This document shows, in pieces, positions 34,347 to 46,787 of a stretch of 64,000 bases of DNA. Source of the stretch: Cryptosporangium arvum DSM 44712. GTDB lineage: Bacteria > Actinomycetota > Actinomycetes > Mycobacteriales > Cryptosporangiaceae. The notes under the pieces were generated by a model, which was given only the letters and a program-made list of their open reading frames with translations, did not search any database and was not told where the DNA came from. Location: positions 2,542,001 to 2,606,000 of the forward strand of contig NZ_KK073874.1 in NCBI RefSeq assembly GCF_000585375.1. The letters run 5' to 3'. Each line of letters starts with the position of its first letter. Position 1 is the stretch's first letter. A program made the position numbers and the translations under genes.

Positions 34347-36659
34347 ATGACGCTGCTGGACATGGAGCCCGCCGAGCCGGAAGGCACGGCGGGCTCCGCG
34401 CGTCCGGGGGCGAAGCGCGCCGCGCCGCGCCGGGCCCCGGCGCGCACCGAAGACACGGCGTTGCCCCTGGACCTGGCCCCCGCTCCCGGCGAACCACCGC
34501 CGGTCGAGGAGTCGGCACCCGCTGAGTCGGCACCCGCTGAGTCGGCACCCGCTGAGGCGGCGCCTGCCGAGGCGGCGCCTGCCGAGGCGGCGCCTGCCGA
34601 GGCGGCGCCTGCCGAGGCGGGGGCGAAGCCGGCCAAGAAGAAGCGGGCGGCCAAGCCGAAGGGTGCGCGTGAGCCCGCGGCCGAGCTGCCGGTCGCCCGG
34701 ATCTGCGTCGACTTGCCGCTCCCGCACCTCGACCGCCCGTTCGACTACCTGGTCCCGTCCGATCTCGCCGACACCGCGGTCGTCGGCGGGCGCGTCCGGG
34801 TGCGCTTCGCCGGGCAACTCGTCGACGGCTACGTGCTCGACCGCGTCGCCACCACCGAACACACCGGGAAACTCGCGTACCTGGAGAAGGCCCTCTCCGC
34901 CGAGCCGGTGGTGAGCCCGGAGATCGCCCGGCTCGCCCGCACGGTCGCCGACCGGTCCGCCGGCACGCTCGCCGACGTGCTGCGCCTGGCGGTCCCGCCC
35001 CGGCACGCCCGCGCCGAAGCGGCCCGCCGCGGCGACGGCGTGCTCCCGGTCGACGAGCAGGGCCGCCACCGCCCCCCGGCCGACGGGTTCGCGCGCTACC
35101 GCGGCGGCGCCGCCTACCTGCGGCTGCTGGCCGAGGGCGGCTCACCCCGCGCGGTACTCGCCGCGCTCCCCGGCGAAGACTGGCCGCGCCGGGTCGCCGA
35201 GGCCGTCGCCGCCACCCTCGCGTCCGGGCGCGGAGCCGTCGCGGTGGTACCCGACGCCCGCGACCTCGAACGGCTCGACGGCGCCCTGGGCGACGTCCTC
35301 GGCTCGGGCCGCCACACCACGCTGGCCGCCTCGCTCGGCCCCGAGGAGCGCTACCGGCGCTGGCTGGCCGTGCGCCGCGGCGAAGTGCTCGCGGTCGCCG
35401 GCACCCGCGCCACCGCCTTCGCCCCCGTCCACGACCTCGGCCTGGCCGTCCTCTGGGACGACGGCGACGACCTGCACGCCGAACCGCGCGCACCGTACTG
35501 CCACGCGCGTGACGTGCTCCTCGTCCGCAGCCAGCTGGCCGGCGCCGGGCTGCTGCTCGGCGGGTACGCGCGTACGGCCGAGACGCAGCTGCTGCTGGAG
35601 ACCGGCTGGGCCAAGCCGCTCGAAGCCGACCGCGAGGTCGTCCGCGCCGCCGCGCCGCGCGTCGTCCCGGTCGGCGACGACCGCGACCTGGCGGCCGACC
35701 CCACCGCGTCGGCCGCCCGGCTGCCCACCGTGGCCTGGCGCGCCGCCCGCGAGGCGCTCGCCGCCGACGCCCCCGTGCTGGTCCAGGTTCCCCGCCGGGG
35801 CTACGTGCCGTCGGTGGCCTGCGGCCGGTGCCGCCGGCCGGCCCGGTGCACGACCTGCTCCGGCCCGCTGGAGCTGCGGGGGAGCGGCACCGACGACGTA
35901 CCGGCGTGCCGGTGGTGCGGTCACCTCGCCGGCGACTGGACCTGCCCCGAGTGCGGCCACCGCGGCCTGCGCGCGTCGATTCTCGGCGCACGGCGCACCG
36001 CCGAGGAGCTGGGCCGCGCGTTCCCCGGCGTCACCGTCCGCACGTCCGGCCGCGACGGCGTGCTCGGCTCGGTCGGCCCGGGAGCCGCGCTGGTGATCGC
36101 GACGCCCGGCGCCGAACCGGTCGCCGAGGGCGGATACGGCGCGGCGTTGCTGCTCGACACCTGGGCCCTGCTCACCCGGGCCGACCTGCGGGCCTCCGAG
36201 GAGGCGCTGCGCCGCTGGGCGAACGCGGTCGCGCTGGTGCGTCCGGCCCGCGCGGGTGGCCGCGTCGTCATCGCCGCCGACGGGGCGATCCCGGTCATCC
36301 AGGCCCTGCTGCGGTGGGATCCGGGCTGGCACGCCGGGCGTGAGCTCGCCGACCGGGCCGAGCTCGGGTTCCCCCCGGCGGTGAAGATGGCCAGCGCCAC
36401 CGGCACCCCCGACGCGGTCGCCGACTTCGTCCGCCTGGCCGACCTCCCGCCCGAGGCCGAGGTGCTCGGCCCGGTTCCGGTCGCGGCCCCGCCCCGCGCC
36501 GGCGCCGAAGGCGAGGAGCTGGAACGGGCCCTGATCCGGGTGCCCCGCTCCCTCGGCCCGGCCCTCGCCACCGCCCTGCACGCCGCGGCCTCCGTCCGCA
36601 GCGCCCACAAGGCCCCGCAACCGGTCCGCGTCGAGATGGACCCCCTGGAGCTGCTCTGA
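34347..36659 (+). CDS. priA: Primosomal protein N'-like protein, helicase-dead PriA
   Basis: 770 residues. Residues 1-110 are low complexity, including eight consecutive five-residue repeats (ESAPA, then EAAPA) and a Lys-rich patch KPAKKKRAAKPK. The PriA 3'-DNA-binding domain follows (VARICVDLPLPHLDRPFDYLVP, GGRVRVRFAGQLVDGYVL). The Walker A site is absent (region LPGEDWPRRVAEAV) and the DEAH box is LWDDGDDLH. Zinc-binding cysteine pairs remain (CGRC, CTTC, CRWC, CPEC). Actinobacterial PriA proteins commonly lack ATPase motifs. A role as a structural replication restart factor is inferred. Confidence 0.9.
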   Translation: MTLLDMEPAEPEGTAGSARPGAKRAAPRRAPARTEDTALPLDLAPAPGEPPPVEESAPAESAPAESAPAEAAPAEAAPAEAAPAEAAPAEAGAKPAKKKRAAKPKGAREPAAELPVARICVDLPLPHLDRPFDYLVPSDLADTAVVGGRVRVRFAGQLVDGYVLDRVATTEHTGKLAYLEKALSAEPVVSPEIARLARTVADRSAGTLADVLRLAVPPRHARAEAARRGDGVLPVDEQGRHRPPADGFARYRGGAAYLRLLAEGGSPRAVLAALPGEDWPRRVAEAVAATLASGRGAVAVVPDARDLERLDGALGDVLGSGRHTTLAASLGPEERYRRWLAVRRGEVLAVAGTRATAFAPVHDLGLAVLWDDGDDLHAEPRAPYCHARDVLLVRSQLAGAGLLLGGYARTAETQLLLETGWAKPLEADREVVRAAAPRVVPVGDDRDLAADPTASAARLPTVAWRAAREALAADAPVLVQVPRRGYVPSVACGRCRRPARCTTCSGPLELRGSGTDDVPACRWCGHLAGDWTCPECGHRGLRASILGARRTAEELGRAFPGVTVRTSGRDGVLGSVGPGAALVIATPGAEPVAEGGYGAALLLDTWALLTRADLRASEEALRRWANAVALVRPARAGGRVVIAADGAIPVIQALLRWDPGWHAGRELADRAELGFPPAVKMASATGTPDAVADFVRLADLPPEAEVLGPVPVAAPPRAGAEGEELERALIRVPRSLGPALATALHAAASVRSAHKAPQPVRVEMDPLELL

Positions 36660-36783
36660 CGTTGCGGTCACCGCGTCCGCTGGCTCGCAGACAGGGCATA
36701 TCGGCGGCGGCCGTAGAATCAAGGGCTGGCGCGCCGAGCGCGCCGGTTCCGCCATGCCTGCCGCCCGTCGCGAGAGGAACTGC

Positions 36784-37332
36784 GTGTCCGTCCGTCCCGT
36801 CCGGCTCTTCGGAGATCCGGTTCTGCGCACCCCCGCCGACCCGGTCGTCGACTTCGACCGTCAGCTGCGCAGCCTGGTGAAGGACCTCACCGAGACGATG
36901 CTCCAGGAGCGCGGCGCCGGCCTGGCCGCCCCGCAACTCGGCGTCGCGCTCCGGGTCTTCACGTTCGACGTCGGCGACGTCGTCGGTCACCTGGTCAACC
37001 CGGTCCTGGAATTCCCCGACGAGCAGGAGCAGGACGGCCCCGAGGGCTGCCTGTCGATCCCCGGCCTCTACTTCGACACCAAGCGCCGCCTGAACGTCGT
37101 CGCCAAGGGCCACGACATGCACGGCGAGCCGGTGCAGATCGTCGGCACCGAGATGATGGCGCGGTGCCTGCAGCACGAGACCGACCACCTGGACGGTGTC
37201 CTGTTCGTCGACCGGCTCGACGCGGCCACGAAGAAAGAAGCGATGAAGGCCATCCGCCAGGCCGAGTGGGCCGACCAGCCCGCGCCGACGGTCAAGGTCA
37301 GCCCGCACCCGCTGTTCGGCAAGATCCGATGA
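36784..37332 (+). CDS. def: Peptide deformylase
   Basis: 182 residues from GTG 36784, supported by GAGAGGA at 36772-36778. The three class signatures are [18 protein letters not shown] (metal Cys) and QHETDHLDG (HExxH). It removes formyl groups from nascent proteins. The stop overlaps fmt by four bases (ATGA), pairing the deformylase with the formyltransferase. Confidence 0.96.
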   Translation: MSVRPVRLFGDPVLRTPADPVVDFDRQLRSLVKDLTETMLQERGAGLAAPQLGVALRVFTFDVGDVVGHLVNPVLEFPDEQEQDGPEGCLSIPGLYFDTKRRLNVVAKGHDMHGEPVQIVGTEMMARCLQHETDHLDGVLFVDRLDAATKKEAMKAIRQAEWADQPAPTVKVSPHPLFGKIR

Positions 37333-38255
37333 GGCTCGTGTTCGCCGGGACGCCGTCGGTCGCGGTGCCGCCGCTGGAACGGCTGGTGCGCAGCGGCCAC
37401 GAGGTCGTCGCCGTCGTCACCCGCCCCGACGCCCCGGCCGGCCGTGGCCGCAAGCTGCAGCGCTCGCCGGTGGGGGAGGTCGCGGACGCGCACGGCATCG
37501 AGGTGCTCACCCCGGCGAAAGCCGGCGACCCGGAGTTCCTCGCGCGGCTGGCTTCGTTGGCGCCCGATCTCGCGCCGGTCGTCGCCTACGGCGGGCTGAT
37601 CCCGCCGTCGGCGCTCGTGGTGCCGCGGCTGGGCTGGGTGAACCTGCACTTCTCGCTGCTGCCGGCCTGGCGTGGCGCCGCGCCGGTGCAGCACGCGATC
37701 CTGCACGGCGACGAACTCACCGGCGCCGCGGTGTTCCAGCTCGAGAAGGGCCTCGACACCGGGCCGGTCTTCGGCCAGCTCACCGAGGTGATCCGGCCCG
37801 ACGACACCGCCGGGGCGCTGCTCGAGCGGCTGTCCGAGGCCGGAGCGGAGCTGCTCGCGCAGGTCGTCGACGGCATCGCCGCCGGGGCGTTGCAGGCCGT
37901 GCCGCAGCCCGCCGACGGCGTCTCGCTGGCGCCGAAACTCACCGCCGAGGACGCACATCTCGACTGGTCGGTGCCCGCGTTCGCGGTCGACCGGCGGATC
38001 CGGGCGTGCACTCCGGCGCCGGGCGCGTGGACGACGTTCCGCGGCGACCGGGTGAAGGTCGGGGCCGTGCGGACGGCGCCGGACGCGGAGCGGCTCGAAC
38101 CGGGGGCGCTCCGGGTCGAGCGCAAGCGGATACTTGTCGGCACCGCGACCGATCCGGTGGTGCTGGGTGAGGTCGTGCCGCCGGGCAAGAAGGCGATGCC
38201 GGCCACTGACTGGGCGCGCGGCGCCCGCCCCGAACCCGGCGAGCGGTTCGAGTGA
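37329..38255 (+). CDS. fmt: Methionyl-tRNA formyltransferase
   Basis: 308 residues from ATG 37329. [18 protein letters not shown] opens the Rossmann-like domain; the catalytic [20 protein letters not shown] and [17 protein letters not shown] segments are intact, and a C-terminal OB domain follows. It formylates initiator Met-tRNA with formyl-THF. Confidence 0.96.
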   Translation: MRLVFAGTPSVAVPPLERLVRSGHEVVAVVTRPDAPAGRGRKLQRSPVGEVADAHGIEVLTPAKAGDPEFLARLASLAPDLAPVVAYGGLIPPSALVVPRLGWVNLHFSLLPAWRGAAPVQHAILHGDELTGAAVFQLEKGLDTGPVFGQLTEVIRPDDTAGALLERLSEAGAELLAQVVDGIAAGALQAVPQPADGVSLAPKLTAEDAHLDWSVPAFAVDRRIRACTPAPGAWTTFRGDRVKVGAVRTAPDAERLEPGALRVERKRILVGTATDPVVLGEVVPPGKKAMPATDWARGARPEPGERFE

Positions 38256-38283
38256 CTTTTTCCTCCGAAGTGAAGGTGCAGCG

Positions 38284-41046
38284 GTGACCGAGGGCCAGGG
38301 CCGATTCCAGGGAGGCCGTTCCGACGGCGATCCCGACGCTTCCCGCGCGACGGGTCGGCCGAGTTCCGACCGGGGTTCCCGGGGCGAGGGCGGCGCGGAT
38401 CGTTCCCGCGGTGAGGATCGTTCCCGCGGTGACCGGGGTGCGCATCGGCCTCGTACCCAGCGTGAGGGCGGCAGGCCCGACGGGGCGGGTGGCGATCGAG
38501 GTCGTCCGACGGGCGGCGGCCGGTTCGACAACGGGAACCGCGCCCGTGGGGGCGACAACCGCTCCGGAGGCTCCGGTCGTCCGGATCGGGATCGTGGGTC
38601 TTCGGAGGGGCGGGGCTCCGGTCGTCCGGATCGGGATCGCCCCGCATCCGGTGGTCGCCCCGACGGCGCCCGTGGCTCCGATCGCGGCTTCGGCCGCTCG
38701 GATCGCGCTCGCCCGGAGAGCGGCGACCGTGGCCGGCCGGAGAGCAATGGCCGTGGCCGCCCGGACAGTGGTGACCGTGGCCGCCCGGACCGCGGCGGCT
38801 CGAACGACCGCCCGTTCCGTGGTGATCGTGCGGCGGGTGGTTCGCGTGATGAGCGCCCGTTCCGTGGTGATCGTCCGAGCGGGGGCTCGCGTGACGAACG
38901 GCCGTACCGCGGTGATCGTCCGAGCGGGGGCTCGCGTGACGATCGGCCTGCCGGAGGGCGTGGGCCTCGTCCGGATCGCGGCGATCGCCCCACGGGTGGG
39001 TCGCGTGACGATCGGGGGTCGCGGTGGGCTCGGGACGACCGGACGGGTGGCGAGCGGGCCTCCGGGCCACGGGGGCCGCGTCCGGACCGGGGCGATCGGG
39101 CGGCGGGACCCCGCCCGGACCGTGGGCGCTCGGGCGGCGAACGGCCGCGTAACGCCGCGGGGCACGAGGGCGAGAAGCGCGCCTGGGGTTCGTACCAGAA
39201 AGCCACCCCCGACCCGGCCCGCCGCGCGGCCTTCGACGTGCTCGTCGCCGTCTCGGCCCGCGACGCCTACGCGAACCTCACCCTGCCGCCGATGCTGGTC
39301 GAACGCCGCATCACCGGGCGCGACGCGGCCTTCGTCACCGAGCTGACCTACGGCACCCTGCGCCACCGGGGCACGCTCGACGCGATCCTCGCCGCGGGGA
39401 GCAGCCGTCCGATCGACAAGGTCGACCTGCGGGTGCTCCAGGCGCTCCGGCTCGGCGCCTACCAGTTGCTCTTCACGCGCGTACCCGATCACGCGGCGGT
39501 CGCCGGCACGGTCGAGGTGGCGCGGGTCGCGCTCACCGACGGTCCGGCCCGCTTCGTGAACGCGGTGCTGCGCCGGGTCGCCGAACGGGACCTCGCCGAC
39601 TGGCTCACCGAGGTCGTCCCGCCGCTCGGCGACGACCCGATCGCGCACCTCGCGATCCGCTACAGCCACCCGGAGTGGGTGGTACGAGCGTTCGCCGACG
39701 CGCTCGGCGAGGACGTCGCCCGCCTGGGCGAACCCGACAGCGAAACCGCGAAGGCGCTCGCCGCCGACAACGAGCGTCCCGGTGTCGACCTGGCCGCCCG
39801 GCCCGGTCGCATCGACCCGCTCGAACTGGCCACCGAGATCCAGACCGAGCTGACCCGCTGGACCCGCCCGGCCACACCCGAATCACCGGCCCGCCCAGCT
39901 ACACCTGAATCCCCGGCCCGTCCGGCCGCGGCCGCCCCGCACCTGGAGCCCACCGCCTCGCCGGAGGCCGTCACCGCGGCGGCCGAAGCCTCGGTCCCGG
40001 AGGTCGTCACCGCGGCGGCTGAAGCCTCGGTCCCAGAGGTCGCGACCGCGACGGCCGAAGCCACCGATTCGACCCGGACCGAAGCCACCGACGCCGCCTC
40101 CCAGCGCCCGCCGGCGACCGAGGAGGCCCCGTCCGAGCAGCCGACCCCAGAGCAGCTCGCGCCCGAGCAGCCCTCAGCCGAGCAAGCCCCGGTGGAGCAA
40201 GCCCCGGTCCCCGAGATCGCGGCCGTGGCCGAGAAGCAGGCCGCACCGTCCGCCGACGACCCCGGCTCGCTCCTGGGCCGGTGGTCACCGGTCGCCGTCA
40301 GGCTCCCCGAAGGCGCCCCCGGCAACATCCCGGCCATCGCCGACGGTCGCGCGCACGTCCAGGACGAGGGCAGCCAGCTCTGCGCCTGGACCCTCGCCGC
40401 CGCACCCCTCGAGGGCCCCGACGCCCGGTGGCTCGACCTCTGCGCCGGTCCCGGCGGCAAGGCGGGCCTGCTGGCCGCGATCGGCGTCGACCGGGGCGCG
40501 CACCTCACCGCGGTCGAGGTGATCGAGCACCGCGCCGTGCTCGTCCAGCAAGCCGTGGCCGGCCTGCCCGCGACCGTCCTCACCGCCGACGGCCGCGACG
40601 TCGGCACCCACCCCGACCTGCCCGAGGGCGGCTTCGACCGGGTGCTCGTCGACGCTCCGTGCACGGGCCTCGGAGCCCTGCGCCGCCGCCCCGAGGCGCG
40701 CTGGCGCAAGGAGCCGGGCGATGTGCCGGCCCTGGCCAAACTCCAGCGCGAGCTGCTCACCGCCGCGCTCCGGGCGGCCCGCCCGGGTGGCCTGGTCGCG
40801 TACGTCACCTGCTCACCGCACCTGGCCGAGACCCGCGTGCTGGTGGCCGACGTCTGCCGTCGCACCGGCGCCGAGCCCGTCGACGTCCGCGGAGTGCCGG
40901 AAGCCGCGGCCGCCGCGGACCTCAACCCGACGCCGGAGCGGGTGAGCGCGTCCCGCGCGGCCGCCCTGCAGCTCTGGCCGCACCGCCACGGCACCGACGC
41001 GATGTTCCTGTCGCTGCTGCGCAAGCCGGTCGGAGGCCACGACTAA
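38284..41046 (+). CDS. rsmB: 16S rRNA (cytosine-967-C5)-methyltransferase with RGG-rich N-terminus and internal linker
   Basis: 920 residues from GTG 38284, about twice the family's usual 430-450. Residues 1-300 are Arg/Gly/Asp/Ser repeats ([14 protein letters not shown], repeated with variation), predicted disordered and RNA-binding. A NusB-like domain follows ([22 protein letters not shown] to about residue 430), then the N1 region. A second low-complexity block of about 130 residues rich in Ala/Pro/Glu lies at about 525-660, exactly where normal RsmB has a short loop. The methyltransferase domain has the SAM motif [14 protein letters not shown] and the two catalytic cysteines in DAPCTGLG and YVTCSPH. 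Both insertions keep the frame, and the enzyme core is intact. Confidence 0.93.
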   Translation: MTEGQGRFQGGRSDGDPDASRATGRPSSDRGSRGEGGADRSRGEDRSRGDRGAHRPRTQREGGRPDGAGGDRGRPTGGGRFDNGNRARGGDNRSGGSGRPDRDRGSSEGRGSGRPDRDRPASGGRPDGARGSDRGFGRSDRARPESGDRGRPESNGRGRPDSGDRGRPDRGGSNDRPFRGDRAAGGSRDERPFRGDRPSGGSRDERPYRGDRPSGGSRDDRPAGGRGPRPDRGDRPTGGSRDDRGSRWARDDRTGGERASGPRGPRPDRGDRAAGPRPDRGRSGGERPRNAAGHEGEKRAWGSYQKATPDPARRAAFDVLVAVSARDAYANLTLPPMLVERRITGRDAAFVTELTYGTLRHRGTLDAILAAGSSRPIDKVDLRVLQALRLGAYQLLFTRVPDHAAVAGTVEVARVALTDGPARFVNAVLRRVAERDLADWLTEVVPPLGDDPIAHLAIRYSHPEWVVRAFADALGEDVARLGEPDSETAKALAADNERPGVDLAARPGRIDPLELATEIQTELTRWTRPATPESPARPATPESPARPAAAAPHLEPTASPEAVTAAAEASVPEVVTAAAEASVPEVATATAEATDSTRTEATDAASQRPPATEEAPSEQPTPEQLAPEQPSAEQAPVEQAPVPEIAAVAEKQAAPSADDPGSLLGRWSPVAVRLPEGAPGNIPAIADGRAHVQDEGSQLCAWTLAAAPLEGPDARWLDLCAGPGGKAGLLAAIGVDRGAHLTAVEVIEHRAVLVQQAVAGLPATVLTADGRDVGTHPDLPEGGFDRVLVDAPCTGLGALRRRPEARWRKEPGDVPALAKLQRELLTAALRAARPGGLVAYVTCSPHLAETRVLVADVCRRTGAEPVDVRGVPEAAAAADLNPTPERVSASRAAALQLWPHRHGTDAMFLSLLRKPVGGHD

Positions 41047-41056
41047 GCTTTCGGAC

Positions 41057-41731
41057 GTGGAACTTTTCGTCGCACCGAGCATCCTGTCCGCCGACTTCGC
41101 CCGCCTCGCGGAGGCGGCCGCCTCGGTGGCCGGGCGCCCCGGCACGCCGGGCGCGGACTGGTTGCACGTCGACGTCATGGACAACCACTTCGTCCCGAAC
41201 CTCACGCTCGGCCTGCCGGTCGTGAAGAGCATCAGGGCCGCCACCGAGATCCCGCTCGACTGTCACCTGATGATCGAGGACCCGGCGCGCTGGGCGCCGG
41301 GTTACGCCGAGGCGGGTGCGCACAACGTCACGTTCCACGCCGAGGCGACGGACGACCCGGCGGCGGTCGGGCGTGACCTGCGCAAGGCGGGCGCCAAGGC
41401 CGGGCTGGCGCTCAAGCCCGGCACGCCCCTCGAGCCCTACCTCGAGATCCTCAGGGACTTCGACACGCTGCTCGTGATGACCGTCGAACCCGGTTTCGGG
41501 GGCCAGGAGTTCATGGCCGAGGTCCTGCCGAAGGTCACCGAGGCCCGCAGGCGGGTCGAGTCCGGGCATCTCGAGTTGCGTATCGAGGTCGACGGCGGCA
41601 TCAACGCCGACACGATCCACGCCGCGGCCGAGGCCGGGGCCGACACGTTCGTCGCCGGCTCCGCCGTGTACAACGCCGACGACCCCGCGAAGGCGGTCGC
41701 CGCCCTCCGCGAACTGGCGGCCCGCCGGTGA
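41057..41731 (+). CDS. rpe: Ribulose-phosphate 3-epimerase
   Basis: 224 residues from GTG 41057. A TIM barrel with [51 protein letters not shown] and the phosphate-binding [10 protein letters not shown] and FVAGSAVY. It interconverts ribulose- and xylulose-5-phosphate in the pentose phosphate pathway, whose product ribulose-5-phosphate feeds riboflavin synthesis nearby. Confidence 0.97.
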   Translation: MELFVAPSILSADFARLAEAAASVAGRPGTPGADWLHVDVMDNHFVPNLTLGLPVVKSIRAATEIPLDCHLMIEDPARWAPGYAEAGAHNVTFHAEATDDPAAVGRDLRKAGAKAGLALKPGTPLEPYLEILRDFDTLLVMTVEPGFGGQEFMAEVLPKVTEARRRVESGHLELRIEVDGGINADTIHAAAEAGADTFVAGSAVYNADDPAKAVAALRELAARR

Positions 41732-41756
41732 CCCGCCCCGAGCCGGTGGCCACGCC

Positions 41757-42818
41757 GTGACCGGGCACGCGGCCGACGTCTCCGGCGGGAGCGTCGCTCG
41801 CGGTTCCGACGGGGTGATCCTCGTCGTCGACGACGACACCGACGTCGCGGCGCTGGTGGCGATGAACCTGCGCTTCGAGCGGTTCGATGTGGTCACGGCC
41901 CACGACGCCCGCGGTGCGCTGGCCGCGATCGAGCGCCACCGGCCCGACCTCGTGCTGCTCGACGTGATGATGCCGCGCGTCGACGGCTTCGAGTTGTGCC
42001 GCCAGTTACGGGCGTCCCCGCTCACCGCCGCGCTCCCGATCATCATGCTCACGGCCAAGGACCTGTCGGCCGACCGCATCCAGGGCCTCACCGCCGGCGC
42101 CGACGACTACATCGTCAAACCGTTCGACGTCACCGAGCTCGTCGCCCGGGTGAAGTCGACGCTGCGCCGCAACCGGGAGATGCGTGACGTCTCGCCGCTG
42201 ACCGGTCTGCCGGGGAACACACGCATCCTCGAGGCCATCTCCGAGCGCATCGTGGCCCGGCAGGACCACGGCTGGGAGTACGCGGTCTGCTACGTCGACC
42301 TCGACAACTTCAAGACCGTCAACGACGTCTACGGGTTCTACCGGGGTGACCAGATGCTCACCGCCGCCGCCGGCGCGCTCCACTCGTCGACGATCGGGGT
42401 GGCCGGTTCGCCGCCGTTCCTCGGTCACATCGGCGGCGACGACTTCCTCGTGGTGTGCACGCCGGAGCAGGTGCGCCCGATCACCGACCGGGCGATCACG
42501 CTGTTCGACCAGGCCAGCCGCGTGCTGTACGACCCGGCCGACCTGGCCCGGGGTTACTTCGAGGTGGCCGACCGGCAGGGCCGGTTACGCCGCCACGGGC
42601 TGCTGACGCTCTCGATCGGCGTCACGGTCTCGACCCAGCGCCAGTTCGACGACCACCGTGCGGTGGTGGCCGCCGCCAGCGAGATGAAGTCGGTGGCCAA
42701 GCGCACCGAGGGGTCGATGGTGGCGATCGACCGGCGCCGTGACCCGGAGCCCGGTCGCGGCCCCGCCGCCCGCCATCAGGCCGCCCTCCAGCCGCTGCCC
42801 GACCCCGACACCCCGTAG
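41757..42818 (+). CDS. Response regulator with GGDEF (diguanylate cyclase) domain
   Basis: 353 residues from GTG 41757. A receiver domain (about 20-135) has acidic VDDDTD, the phosphoacceptor Asp69 in LLDVMMP, and the conserved KPFD. The GGDEF domain opens with SPLTGLPGN and VCYVDLDNFKTVNDVYG; the signature is GGDDF, with Asp in place of Glu, which may still be active. I see no RxxD inhibitory site five residues before it. It should make c-di-GMP from GTP on phosphorylation. No histidine kinase is adjacent. The C-terminus is a Pro/Arg-rich tail. It lies where ribD is found in many actinobacterial rpe-rib clusters. Confidence 0.88.
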   Translation: MTGHAADVSGGSVARGSDGVILVVDDDTDVAALVAMNLRFERFDVVTAHDARGALAAIERHRPDLVLLDVMMPRVDGFELCRQLRASPLTAALPIIMLTAKDLSADRIQGLTAGADDYIVKPFDVTELVARVKSTLRRNREMRDVSPLTGLPGNTRILEAISERIVARQDHGWEYAVCYVDLDNFKTVNDVYGFYRGDQMLTAAAGALHSSTIGVAGSPPFLGHIGGDDFLVVCTPEQVRPITDRAITLFDQASRVLYDPADLARGYFEVADRQGRLRRHGLLTLSIGVTVSTQRQFDDHRAVVAAASEMKSVAKRTEGSMVAIDRRRDPEPGRGPAARHQAALQPLPDPDTP

Positions 42819-42973
42819 CCGTCCGGGCGTGATCAAGGTCGCACCGGGCCGATCGGCGGTCGCCAACCGTGTCAGACTGGCGCGTAACGGTGGGATTTCG
42901 GCGACATCGGTGGCGATCTCCCGTCGGACGACGTAAGACAGAGTCAGAGCAACAGACCACAACAACGCAGTAC

Positions 42974-43103
42974 GCGCGCTCCGGGGTCGGTGAAATTCCG
43001 AACCGGCGGTTACAGTCCGCGACCCGCAAGCCCTTCGGGGCGAGCGGTTGACCCGGTGGAACTCCGGGACCGACGGTTAAAGTCCGGATGGGAGGAAGCG
43101 CGC
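42974..43103 (+). promoter_or_regulatory. FMN riboswitch (RFN element)
   Basis: The conserved core is fully visible: GGTGAAATTCCGAACCGGCG, GTTACAGTCCGCGACCC, TTGACCCGGTGGAACTCCGGG, ACCGACGGTTAAAGTCCGG, ATGGGAGGAAG. Closing stem P1 is GCGCGCT (42974-42980) with AGCGCGC (43097-43103). It should repress ribE-ribBA-ribH when FMN is abundant, by translation or early termination; the roughly 100-base expression platform to ribE is GC-rich and I could not settle the mechanism. Confidence 0.95.
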
Positions 43104-43204
43104 GGGCTGGCCGGCGTGCCCGTCCGCGGGTGACGCCGTCGCGCCCGTGCACGCCCATGTCCGCGCTCCGGAGCCTGCTCGAGGCGAGGAGGCGCACGGC
43201 GCAC

Positions 43205-43803
43205 ATGTTCACCGGCATCGTGGAAGAACTCGGCACGCTGGCCGCGGTCGAGGAACTCGACCGGGCGGCCCGGCTCCGGCTGAAAGGTCCACGCGTCGCC
43301 GTGGACGCCACCTACGGCGACTCGATCGCGGTCAACGGCGTCTGCCTGACGGTCGTGGAGAACACCGGCGACGAATTCACCGCCGACGTCATGGCCGAGA
43401 CGCTCACCCGCTCGGCCCTCGGTGGCCTCGTCCCCGGCGACCCGGTCAACCTCGAACGGGCCGCGACGCTCAGCACCCGGCTCGGCGGGCATCTCGTGCA
43501 GGGCCACGTCGACGGCGTCGGCACGGTGCTCGAACGGCGACCGGACACCCACTGGGAGGTCGTGCGGATCGGCCTGCCCCCCGAACTGGGCCGGTACGTC
43601 GTCGAGAAAGGCTCGATCGCCGTCGACGGTGTCTCGCTCACCGTCACCGCCGTCGCCGACGACTGGTTCGAGGTGAGCCTGATCCCGACGACGCTCTCGG
43701 CGACCACGCTCGGCGGCCGGGAGCCCGGCTCGCGCGTCAACCTCGAGGTCGACGTCGTCGCGAAGTACGTGGAGAAGCTCTTGCCCGGACCGAAGGAGCA
43801 GTC

Positions 43804-43807
<4 letters not shown>
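43205..43807 (+). CDS. ribE: Riboflavin synthase, alpha subunit
   Basis: 200 residues from ATG 43205 ([10 protein letters not shown]), with GAGGAGG at 43186-43192. The duplicated lumazine-binding domains are clear, each with a [13 protein letters not shown] or [12 protein letters not shown] segment. It dismutates two lumazines into riboflavin and a pyrimidine. The stop overlaps ribBA. The GTG/ATG starts upstream read into the riboswitch. Confidence 0.96.
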
Positions 43808-45572
<1,765 letters not shown>

Positions 45573-45579
45573 GGCGGGT

Positions 45580-45613
45580 CGCCCGGGCACCGGTGGAGAT
45601 CGGCGCCCGGGCG
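45580..45613 (+). terminator. Candidate terminator of the rib operon
   Basis: A 9-bp stem, CGCCCGGGC (45580-45588) with GCCCGGGCG (45605-45613), lies 7 bases after the ribH stop, with a 16-base loop. There is no T-run. Confidence 0.45.
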
Positions 45614-45641
45614 GCGTCCTGGCTCGTGAAAGACTGCGGGC

Positions 45642-45905
45642 GTGAAAACGTTCGATGCGCTGTTCGCCGAGCTGTCGGCCAAGGTGGCCGCCGGAACCGA
45701 GGGTTCCGGCACGGTGGAGGCGGTGCGGGCCGGCGTCCATACCGTGGGCAAGAAGGTCGTCGAGGAAGCGGCCGAGGTCTGGATGGCCGCCGAGCACGAG
45801 TCCTCGGAGCGGACCGCGGAGGAGATCTCCCAGCTGCTCTACCACCTGCAGGTCCTCATGCTGGCTCGCGGTCTGAGCCTCGAGGACGTCTACGCCCACC
45901 TGTAG
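45642..45905 (+). CDS. hisE: Phosphoribosyl-ATP pyrophosphatase
   Basis: 87 residues from GTG 45642. Short helical MazG-like protein with [18 protein letters not shown] and [16 protein letters not shown], giving the metal-binding EExxE-type cluster. It hydrolyses PR-ATP to PR-AMP, the second step of histidine synthesis. It is followed 27 bp later by hisG, the standard actinobacterial pair. Confidence 0.94.
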   Translation: MKTFDALFAELSAKVAAGTEGSGTVEAVRAGVHTVGKKVVEEAAEVWMAAEHESSERTAEEISQLLYHLQVLMLARGLSLEDVYAHL

Positions 45906-45932
45906 TTCACCCCCGCACTGGAGGAACCCGGC

Positions 45933-46787
45933 ATGCTGCGCATCGCCGTCCCCAACAAGGGATCGCTCTCCGAGCGGTCCACCCAGATGCTCGTCGAGGC
46001 CGGCTACAGCCAGCGTCGCGACCCCAAGGAACTGGTACTCACCGACACCGAGAACGAGGTCGAGTTCTTCTACCTGCGCCCCCGCGACATCGCGGTGTAC
46101 GTGGGCTCGGGCGACCTCGACCTCGGCGTCACCGGCCGTGACCTGCTGCTCGACTCGGGCGCCGACGCCGTCGAGATGCTCGCGCTCGGGTTCGGCCGGT
46201 CCACGTTCCGGTTCGCGGCCCGCCCCGGGACGGTCGAGTCGGTCACCGACCTGGCCGGTCGCCGGATCGCGACGTCCTACCCCGGCCTGGTGCGCGCCCA
46301 CCTGGCCGAGCACGGCATCACCGCGGAGGTCATCCGTCTGGACGGTGCGGTCGAGACCGCGATCCGCCTGGGCGTCGCCGACGTCATCGCCGACGTGGTC
46401 GAGACCGGAGCGACGCTCCGCCAGCAGGGGCTGGAGATCGTCGCCGAGCCGATCCTGCGGTCCGAGGCCGTGGTGATCCGCGGCAAGGGCCGGGCCGAGA
46501 CCGGCGCCGACCACCGCATCGACCAGCTCACCCGCCGCCTCAACGGCGTCCTGGTCGCCCGCCGGTACGTCATGCTCGCGTACGACGTCGAGCTGGCCCG
46601 GCTGGACGACGCGGTGTCGCTCACGCCGGGCATCGAGGGCCCGACGATCTCGCCGCTGCACAAGGACGGGTGGGTGGCCGTCCAAGCGATGGTGCCGCGC
46701 GACGAGACCAATCGGATCATGGACACGCTCTACGACCTCGGTGCGCGGGCCATCATCGTCACGTCGATCCACGCCTGCCGGCTGTGA
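45933..46787 (+). CDS. hisG: ATP phosphoribosyltransferase, long form
   Basis: 284 residues from ATG 45933, with GGAGGAA shortly upstream. LRIAVPNKGSLSE, VYVGSGDLDLGVTGRDLL and the phosphate loop DGAVETAIRLGVAD identify the catalytic domain. The extra C-terminal ACT-like domain (about 210-284) gives histidine feedback inhibition and marks the long form that does not need HisZ. The stop overlaps the next gene. Confidence 0.96.
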   Translation: MLRIAVPNKGSLSERSTQMLVEAGYSQRRDPKELVLTDTENEVEFFYLRPRDIAVYVGSGDLDLGVTGRDLLLDSGADAVEMLALGFGRSTFRFAARPGTVESVTDLAGRRIATSYPGLVRAHLAEHGITAEVIRLDGAVETAIRLGVADVIADVVETGATLRQQGLEIVAEPILRSEAVVIRGKGRAETGADHRIDQLTRRLNGVLVARRYVMLAYDVELARLDDAVSLTPGIEGPTISPLHKDGWVAVQAMVPRDETNRIMDTLYDLGARAIIVTSIHACRL

